25,647 nucleotides of DNA from contig DXMX01000021.1 in NCBI GenBank assembly GCA_019413955.1, positions 1 through 25,647 of the forward strand, read 5' to 3'. A program made the position numbers and the translations under genes. This DNA comes from Collinsella sp. Its GTDB lineage: Bacteria; Actinomycetota; Coriobacteriia; Coriobacteriales; Coriobacteriaceae. The stretch's first letter is position 1; the number at the start of each line of letters is the position of its first letter. The notes beneath the pieces are model-generated. The model had not been told where the DNA came from. It searched no databases and worked only from the letters and a program-made list of their open reading frames with translations. Positions 20,315-25,647 of this stretch are shown here, in pieces.

Positions 20315-22957
20315 CTACAGCGCGCCGGAACCGGCTTGCATCATGCCGCCGGGGCCCGAGGTCACGCCGCCGCTCACGGGCGCGACGTTGCCGGTGTGCG
20401 GAGCCGCCGGGGCGGTATCGCCACCGAGCGTGCCCGCCGGACGCGGTGCCGGAATCTCGCCCGTGCCGTGACTAAAGACAAACTTGCCGTCGGCCACATC
20501 GCACTGAACGGTATCGCCCTCGCCCCACTCACCGGCCAGCAGTTCCTCGGACAGCGGGTCCTCAATGAGCTTTTGGATGGCACGGCGCAGCGGACGCGCG
20601 CCATTGGTGAGGTCGGTGCCCTCGGCCACAATCTTGTCGTAGGCCGCATCGGTGAGCTTGATGTTCATGCCGTTGGCAATCAGGCGTTGACGCAGGTCGT
20701 CCACCAGCAGGTGCGCGATCTTGGTCAGATTCTCGCCCGAAAGCTTCTGGAACACCACGATGTCGTCGATACGGTTGAGCAGCTCGGGGCGGAACAGGCG
20801 CTTAAGTTCGCCCATCGCACGACCCTTAATCTCGCTCGAGGTAAGACCCTGCTCGCCGGTGGTGCCAAAGCCAACGCTCGCATCCTGCGCAATCTCGCGG
20901 GCGCCCACGTTGGACGTCATGATGATCACGGTGTTGCGGAAGTCAACCGTCTTGCCCTGGCTATCGGTCAGACGACCCTCCTCCAGCACCTGCAGCAGGA
21001 TGTTGAAGATGTCGGGATGCGCCTTCTCGATCTCGTCGAACAGCACGACCGAGTACGGGTGGCGACGAACGGCCTTGGTGAGCTGGCCGCCCTCGTCGTG
21101 ACCGACGTAACCCGGAGGGCTACCGATGAGCTTGGAGACCTCGAACTCGCTACCGAACTCGGACATGTCGAAGCTGATGAGTGCATCCTTGCTGCCAAAG
21201 AGGTACTCGGCGAGCGTCTTGGCGAGCTCGGTCTTGCCCGTGCCGGTGGGACCCAGGAAGATAAAGCTGCCGCCGGGGCGACGCGGGTCCTTGAGCGGCG
21301 AACGGCTGCGGCGCACGGCCTTGGCAACTGCCTCGACAGCCTCATCCTGACCGATGATGCGCGTCTTGAGCACGCTTTCGGCTTGCAGCAGGCGACGGCT
21401 CTCGCTCTCGGTAAGCGAGGACACCGGCACGCCCGAAGTCACGGACACGATGTCGGCGATCTGAGAGACATCGATGGTGAGCGGGCTGGCGTCGAGCTCG
21501 GCGGTCCAGGCGGCCTTGGCCTCGGCGAGTTCAATCTCGGCGGCCTTCTGCTGCTCGGTGATCTCGGCGGCCTTGTTCATGTCGTCGCTCTCGGTGGCCT
21601 CCTGCGCGGCGGCCTTGAGCTCCTCTATGCGATGCTCGGCCTCGCGCACCGGCTCGGGCGCGCGATTCGCGGCGATGCGAGCGCGTGCGCCGGCCTCGTC
21701 AATGAGGTCGATGGCCTTATCGGGCAGGAAGCGATCCTGGATGTAGCGGTTGGAAAGGTTCGCGGCGGCCTCGATAGCACCCTGCGTATAGCGCACATGG
21801 TGGTGCTCCTCGTAGCGCGGCTTGAGCGCGGTCAGGATCTTGACCGTGTCCTCGACGCTCGGCTCCTCGACATCGATGGTCTGGAAGCGACGCTCGAAGG
21901 CCGGATCCTTGGTGAGGTACTTGCGGAATTCCTCGGCCGTGGTGGCGCCGATAATCTGGAAGGCGCCGCGCGCGAGCACGGGCTTGAGCATGGAGCTCGC
22001 GTCGATGGAGCCCTCGGCAGAACCGGCACCGATGATGGTGTGCATCTCATCGATAAACAGGATGACGTTGTCGGCCTCGGTGGCCTCCTGGATCACGTTC
22101 TTGAGGCGCTCCTCAAACTCGCCACGATACTTGGCGCCCGCCACGAGGCCCGGCAGGTCGAGCGTCCAGATATTCTGGTTCATGAGGTTCTCGGGCACGT
22201 TGCCGGCTGCAATCTGCTGAGCCAGGCCCTCGACGATGGCCGTCTTGCCCACGCCGGGGTCGCCCAGAATGAGCGGGTTGTTCTTGGTGCGGCGCGAAAG
22301 AATTTCCATCATACGCTGGACTTCCTTTTCGCGACCGATCACGGGGTCGAGCTCGCCATCGCGCGCCTTCTGCGTGAGGTTGGTCGCGAACTGCTTAAGC
22401 GTATCGGTGCCACTCCCCTTTTGCTGAGAGGCATCCGAGCCGCTAAAGAACGGCAGGCCCGCACCGGGACGACCAGCACCGGCGCCGGCGAGCGGACGCT
22501 TCTTGTCCTGGTCCTTGGCAGTGAGTTTCTCGATAGCCTTTTTGATGGAGGCGGACGACACACCCAGGCGCATGAGGATGTCCATGGCCATGCCGTTGCC
22601 CTCTTCGACGATTCCGATCAGCAAGTGCTCGGTCGACACGTAGGTCTGGTTGTTCTCACGCGCCACGCGGAATGAACGCTCCATCACACTAATGACGAGC
22701 GGCGTAAAGGCGAGCTTGGCCGCCTCGGTCTCCTCACTGGGCTCGGGAACCGTGGTCTGGACCTCCTTGAGGGTGTCTATGATGTCGTCGTAGGAGATAT
22801 CAAGCGAGCGCAGCGCCTCGGCAGCGATGCCCTCGTCCTCCTTGGCGAGTGCGAGCAGCAGGTGCTCGGTGCCCACCTTATTTGAGTGCAGATCGAGCGC
22901 CTCCTGTTTGGCCATCGACATGACCTTGCGCGCTCGATCGGTAAATCTATCTAACAT
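20315..22957 (-). CDS. clpC: ATP-dependent Clp protease ATPase subunit ClpC
   Basis: HSP100 unfoldase that feeds proteins to ClpP. The 880-residue protein has two Clp_N repeats (1-145), a Gly/Pro linker (150-185), AAA+ module 1 (Walker A GDPGVGKT, 232-239; Walker B VILFIDE, 298-304), a short coiled-coil/UVR-like middle segment (about 440-485), AAA+ module 2 (Walker A GPTGTGKT, 569-576) and a VGFG loop that fits ClpP docking. The last 45 residues are a Gly/Pro/Ala-rich tail. I chose the ATG at 22957 (MLDRFTDRARK), after AAGGAA, over an in-frame ATG 11 codons upstream. ctsR, mcsA and mcsB are not adjacent, and I see no CtsR or HspR box in the 190 bases upstream. Confidence 0.97.
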   Translation of the reverse strand: MLDRFTDRARKVMSMAKQEALDLHSNKVGTEHLLLALAKEDEGIAAEALRSLDISYDDIIDTLKEVQTTVPEPSEETEAAKLAFTPLVISVMERSFRVARENNQTYVSTEHLLIGIVEEGNGMAMDILMRLGVSSASIKKAIEKLTAKDQDKKRPLAGAGAGRPGAGLPFFSGSDASQQKGSGTDTLKQFATNLTQKARDGELDPVIGREKEVQRMMEILSRRTKNNPLILGDPGVGKTAIVEGLAQQIAAGNVPENLMNQNIWTLDLPGLVAGAKYRGEFEERLKNVIQEATEADNVILFIDEMHTIIGAGSAEGSIDASSMLKPVLARGAFQIIGATTAEEFRKYLTKDPAFERRFQTIDVEEPSVEDTVKILTALKPRYEEHHHVRYTQGAIEAAANLSNRYIQDRFLPDKAIDLIDEAGARARIAANRAPEPVREAEHRIEELKAAAQEATESDDMNKAAEITEQQKAAEIELAEAKAAWTAELDASPLTIDVSQIADIVSVTSGVPVSSLTESESRRLLQAESVLKTRIIGQDEAVEAVAKAVRRSRSPLKDPRRPGGSFIFLGPTGTGKTELAKTLAEYLFGSKDALISFDMSEFGSEFEVSKLIGSPPGYVGHDEGGQLTKAVRRHPYSVVLFDEIEKAHPDIFNILLQVLEEGRLTDSQGKTVDFRNTVIIMTSNVGAREIAQDASVGFGTTGEQGLTSSEIKGRAMGELKRLFRPELLNRIDDIVVFQKLSGENLTKIAHLLVDDLRQRLIANGMNIKLTDAAYDKIVAEGTDLTNGARPLRRAIQKLIEDPLSEELLAGEWGEGDTVQCDVADGKFVFSHGTGEIPAPRPAGTLGGDTAPAAPHTGNVAPVSGGVTSGPGGMMQAGSGAL

Positions 22958-23096
22958 GCTCGTTTCCTTACATGAGTTCATCGAAATCAAAACGCCCGCC
23001 CGTCGGCGGCGCTTTTGTCTCTTTACCCACAGGTTGTCTATGTTAACAGCTGGAGGAATATCTATAAACCCGGCTCACATGAATGCAGGTTATGAC

Positions 23097-23124
23097 CGCA
23101 TCGCGGGACTCACCGCGCGATGCG
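23097..23124 (-). other. Stem-loop after the TetR gene
   Basis: CGCATCGCG (23124-23116 on the minus strand) pairs with CGCGATGCG (23105-23097) around a 10-base loop, 26 bases after the TetR stop, without a T run. It may end that transcript or belong to the clpC upstream region. Confidence 0.45.
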
Positions 23125-23149
23125 CGACAGGCGCCCCGCAAGAGAAACC

Positions 23150-23839
23150 CTAGGCGTCTTTCACCACGTCGGGACTCGTCGCACGCGATGCGCGATAGGC
23201 ATCGGCCTCCTTGGAGACGCGTTCGAGCAGCTCGGATGTATCGACGCCCTCGACTTGCGCGACCGTTTCCACCGTCTGCATGGCGACCGCCCTCAGGTAC
23301 GCGCACGCGCTGTCCCCCGGCTGCTCGAGGTCTATCTCCTCGCCGCCCTCCCGGGCAAAGCCGACCGCCATCACAAAGCCCATGATGCCCGAGACCAGAA
23401 AGCCCACCGCAAAGCTCGAATCTGCCTTGAGCTCTTCTCCGTCGGGGTGGACGATCTCTCTCACGCGGTCGATGATGATCGTATGGATGCCCTGCACGAC
23501 CTGCTCGGCGGCACCCGCCCTCATGGTGATGACGATGCGCCGCAGCAGGCAGCGGACGTCGCGCCGGTCGAACGCCGAAAGGTCGCCCTCGCTCGAAAAA
23601 TGCCAGAGGGCATCGGTGATGAGCTCGTTATCCTGCAGCAGCTGGGCTATGGCGATGGCGACGAGTTCATCGAAATCGTGAAAATAGTAGTAAAACGTTC
23701 CGCGATTGCACTGGGCGGCGCGGGTCACCTCGCCAACCGACAGCTCGAAGATGCTGTTGTTCTCGATGAGCTCCCAAAACGCCTCGATGATACGGGTGCG
23801 TGCATCGGGCGCATCGGCGTCCTTACGCGGTCTCGCCAT
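23150..23839 (-). CDS. TetR-family transcriptional regulator
   Basis: A 229-residue one-component regulator. The N-terminal helix-turn-helix spans about residues 12-58 (RTRIIEAFWELIENN, SVGEVTRAAQCNRGTFYYYF). The rest is a helical ligand/dimer domain with a hydrophobic stretch (VGFLVSGIMGFVMAVGF). The ATG at 23839 lies inside the last codons of the CoA-activase-like gene, a 17-base overlap with weak ribosome site GAGGTG, so it is co-transcribed and probably coupled. It may regulate that gene; ligand unknown. Confidence 0.9.
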   Translation of the reverse strand: MARPRKDADAPDARTRIIEAFWELIENNSIFELSVGEVTRAAQCNRGTFYYYFHDFDELVAIAIAQLLQDNELITDALWHFSSEGDLSAFDRRDVRCLLRRIVITMRAGAAEQVVQGIHTIIIDRVREIVHPDGEELKADSSFAVGFLVSGIMGFVMAVGFAREGGEEIDLEQPGDSACAYLRAVAMQTVETVAQVEGVDTSELLERVSKEADAYRASRATSPDVVKDA

Positions 23840-25647
23840 GCACCTCACCGCACCCCTGCGCCTTGGCGTTCATGATGAGCATCTGAAGACGGTTCTCCAC
23901 GTTGGCGAAGCTCACGTCGGGATCGTAGTCGAGCGGCAGGAACTGCGCCGTGGGATACTGCTCCTTGAGCGCATGGATGAGCCCGCGCCCCACGACATGG
24001 TTGGGCAGACACCCGAACGGCTGCAGGATCACGAAGTTGCGGCAGCCGCGCTTGGCGTGCTCGAGGATCTCCGCCGGAATCAGCACGCCCTCGCCCGCAT
24101 CGAACGTATGGTGCAGGATCTTATCGCTCGCGCGCACGAGCTCGGGCATGCGCGTCGGCGGCTCGTAGAGCGGGCTCGCCGCGCCCAGGCGGTCGCAACG
24201 GTCGTGCGCGAGCTCGAACAGGTTGTCCGCCGTGGCGTACCAGGCCTTTTCGGGCAGCGACAGGTCGACGTGGAACTCGCGCGACTGCGCATGCTTGTAG
24301 AAATAGGTCTTGCGGATCACGTCGGTCATGCGCGCCTCGATGACCTCGAGCCCGTTGTCCTCGAGGTAGCGCTCAATCTCGTGGTTGGCGCCGAGATGGA
24401 AATTGAGCAGGTACTCGCCCACGATGAGAACGGTCGGATGCGGGTTCGAGCGGTCGTACGGAACGGCGTCCATGATCGCAAGCGCGCGTTTGAAGCCCGT
24501 CGCCTGGCCTCTCAGCCCGGAGCGCTCCATGCCCTCGATAACCTCATCGAGCGCGCGGTCGAACGCAGCGTCCGCCGCGCCCTTCTCGAGCTCGTAGGGA
24601 CGGATGCGCCTAAGCATGGCCTCGAGGGCATCGATCATGGGAAGACCGTAGGCGATCTGGATGCTCGGGCCAAGGCCGAGCTTGAAGCCCGGATGCGCAT
24701 TGTGGGCATCGACGTCGTCGTTGGTGAGCACCGGGACATAGTCGTATCCCGCGTCGTCGAGCGCGCGGCGCAGCAGGGGCATGTAGTGCGTCAGGCGGCA
24801 GTCGCCGATATACTTGCCAGTCACCACGGCGACGTCGTGCGGGTCGTACTTACCGCTCTCGAGTGCCGCGAGCGCCTCGCCGATCACGATTTGCGCGGGG
24901 AAGCAGATGTCGTTGTGCACATAGCGTTTGCCCAGGCGGATGGCATCCTCGCGCCCGATATCAAGGGCCTCGGCGCGCACGCCCTGATTGCGCATCGCCG
25001 CGGTCATGAGCCTGCAGAACGCATGGGAGGTGTTGGGGACCAGCGCGATCTTGTCGTGCCGGTCGCGCTTGGTGTACTTGACCTTATACGGGTCGTCGAG
25101 CGGATGGACCGCGTGCACCCGGGCGCCCTCGGCACGCTCCTCCGCGCGACGACGGTTGACCGACTCGATAAACGAACGCACGCGAATGCCCATGGGACCG
25201 GCGACGTCGCTCTCATCGAGCTTGATCATCATCGGAACCTTGGAGCCCATCTCGCCCATCATGCGCGCGATCTCGTCGGTGAGATACGCATCGTGGCCGC
25301 AGCCGAAGCTGCCCATCTGCACGAGCTCGAGCTCGGGCGTCGATGCGACGATGACCGCGCACGACAGCATGCGCGCATGGTAGTTGTTCACGATGTCGAT
25401 GCGGCTGTTGGAAAGATCGACGTTGCAGACCCCCGGCACCGCATCGGGCGTCAGCACGGGGATGCCGCGCTCAGAGAAGAGCTTGGGCAGCCCGTGGTTG
25501 ACCAGCGGGTCGTTGTGGTACGGGCGCGAAGCGATCACCACCGCGTAGCCGCCGTCCTCGTGCACGTTCTCGAGCACCTGCCTGCCGCGCAGCTGCAGCT
25601 GGTTCTCAAACGTCTCCTGCGCGCGGTCCGCCTGCTCGGTCGCCTTG
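23823..25647 (-). CDS. CoA-dehydratase-activase-like fusion protein (C-terminal part)
   Basis: The 3' 607 codons of a longer gene that runs off the right edge. It resembles the C-terminal part of the large (about 1,400 residue) 2-hydroxyacyl-CoA dehydratase activase-related proteins of anaerobes, in which BadF/BadG-type ATPase domains are followed by DUF2229- and HgdB-like regions; the ATPase domains would lie outside the window. Visible blocks include VVIASRPYHNDPLVNHGLP, GSFGCGHDAYLTDEI, YVHNDICFPAQIVIGEAL, VVTGKYIGDCRLTHY and LQPFGCLPNHVVGRG. The Cys in these blocks could hold an iron-sulfur cluster. No membrane segment is seen. The function of these fused proteins is not established. A GTG at 25577 could be taken as a start, but the frame is open beyond it, so it is internal. 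Confidence 0.85.
   Translation of the reverse strand, partial: KATEQADRAQETFENQLQLRGRQVLENVHEDGGYAVVIASRPYHNDPLVNHGLPKLFSERGIPVLTPDAVPGVCNVDLSNSRIDIVNNYHARMLSCAVIVASTPELELVQMGSFGCGHDAYLTDEIARMMGEMGSKVPMMIKLDESDVAGPMGIRVRSFIESVNRRRAEERAEGARVHAVHPLDDPYKVKYTKRDRHDKIALVPNTSHAFCRLMTAAMRNQGVRAEALDIGREDAIRLGKRYVHNDICFPAQIVIGEALAALESGKYDPHDVAVVTGKYIGDCRLTHYMPLLRRALDDAGYDYVPVLTNDDVDAHNAHPGFKLGLGPSIQIAYGLPMIDALEAMLRRIRPYELEKGAADAAFDRALDEVIEGMERSGLRGQATGFKRALAIMDAVPYDRSNPHPTVLIVGEYLLNFHLGANHEIERYLEDNGLEVIEARMTDVIRKTYFYKHAQSREFHVDLSLPEKAWYATADNLFELAHDRCDRLGAASPLYEPPTRMPELVRASDKILHHTFDAGEGVLIPAEILEHAKRGCRNFVILQPFGCLPNHVVGRGLIHALKEQYPTAQFLPLDYDPDVSFANVENRLQMLIMNAKAQGCGEVHGETA

Noticed and set aside
20288..22675. 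795-codon plus-strand frame antisense to clpC
   Set aside because: It is a GC-driven shadow of clpC; composition is Leu/Gly/Arg/Ala-rich with no recognisable domain.
22958..23149. CtsR or HspR operator before clpC
   Set aside because: I searched by eye for GGTCAAA direct repeats and CTTGAGT-type inverted repeats and saw none.

Overview
The window is a mostly minus-strand block of housekeeping genes from a high-GC, Gram-positive type bacterium. Gene order, the fused CoA-activase-like gene at the right edge, the IS150-type element and the codon bias fit a gut actinobacterium of the class Coriobacteriia. Collinsella is my best guess, but this is inferred from gene content and not proven. The backbone is collinear with the Bacillus subtilis run clpC ... 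disA ... ispD-ispF ... cysS ... rlmB-rae1(yacP) ... rpmG-secE-nusG-rplK-rplA, with a tRNA-Tyr/Thr/Met-tuf segment like that of the E. coli tufB operon inserted into it.

Layout, left to right. (1) 1-594: the orfA end of an IS3-family (IS150-like) insertion sequence, cut by the window edge, with a possible frameshift at an A6 run. (2) 628-3251 (+): a two-gene operon of an unusual cytoplasmic Bmp/PnrA-like protein with a ParB/Srx-like N-terminal region, plus a metallophosphoesterase with an altered first motif. Terminators follow. (3) 3377-5944 (-): rpmG - tRNA-Trp - secE - nusG - rplK - rplA, from a clear promoter at 5992-6019. rplJ and rplL do not follow. (4) 6224-7758 (-): tRNA-Tyr, tRNA-Thr(GGT), tRNA-Met and tuf, from a promoter at 7821-7850 that shares an 18-nt block (17 identical) with the rpmG promoter. 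(5) 7861-8480: a non-coding repeat island with a nested inverted-repeat structure, then three tandem 55-nt palindromes. (6) 8574-8648 (-): tRNA-Thr(TGT). (7) 8873-10213 (+): one gene fusing a DNA-binding helix-turn-helix to a HipA/CtkA-like kinase fold, preceded by a 28-bp-arm palindromic operator. (8) 10241-15753 (-): rae1/yacP, rlmB, cysS, ispF, ispD, disA. A 103-nt multi-stem structure lies between cysS and rlmB. (9) 15893-16685 (+): yybP-ykoY manganese riboswitch and mntP. (10) 16779-18515 (+): a classical hipB-hipA toxin-antitoxin pair with a perfect 15-bp-arm operator. (11) 18643-22957 (-): pepD and clpC. (12) 23150-25647 (-): a large CoA-dehydratase-activase-like protein (C-terminal part only) overlapping a TetR regulator gene.

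The backbone genes serve translation (EF-Tu, L33, L11, L1, tRNAs, CysS, RlmB, Rae1), transcription elongation (NusG), secretion (SecE), isoprenoid synthesis (IspD, IspF), c-di-AMP signalling (DisA) and proteolysis (ClpC, PepD). The plus-strand genes between them (HTH-HipA-like kinase, hipBA, mntP) look like insertions into that ancestral order. The two Hip-type modules flank the rae1-to-disA block. The most promising candidate for something poorly described is the 8.0-10.2 kb segment: the repeat island plus the single-gene HTH-kinase with its large palindromic operator.
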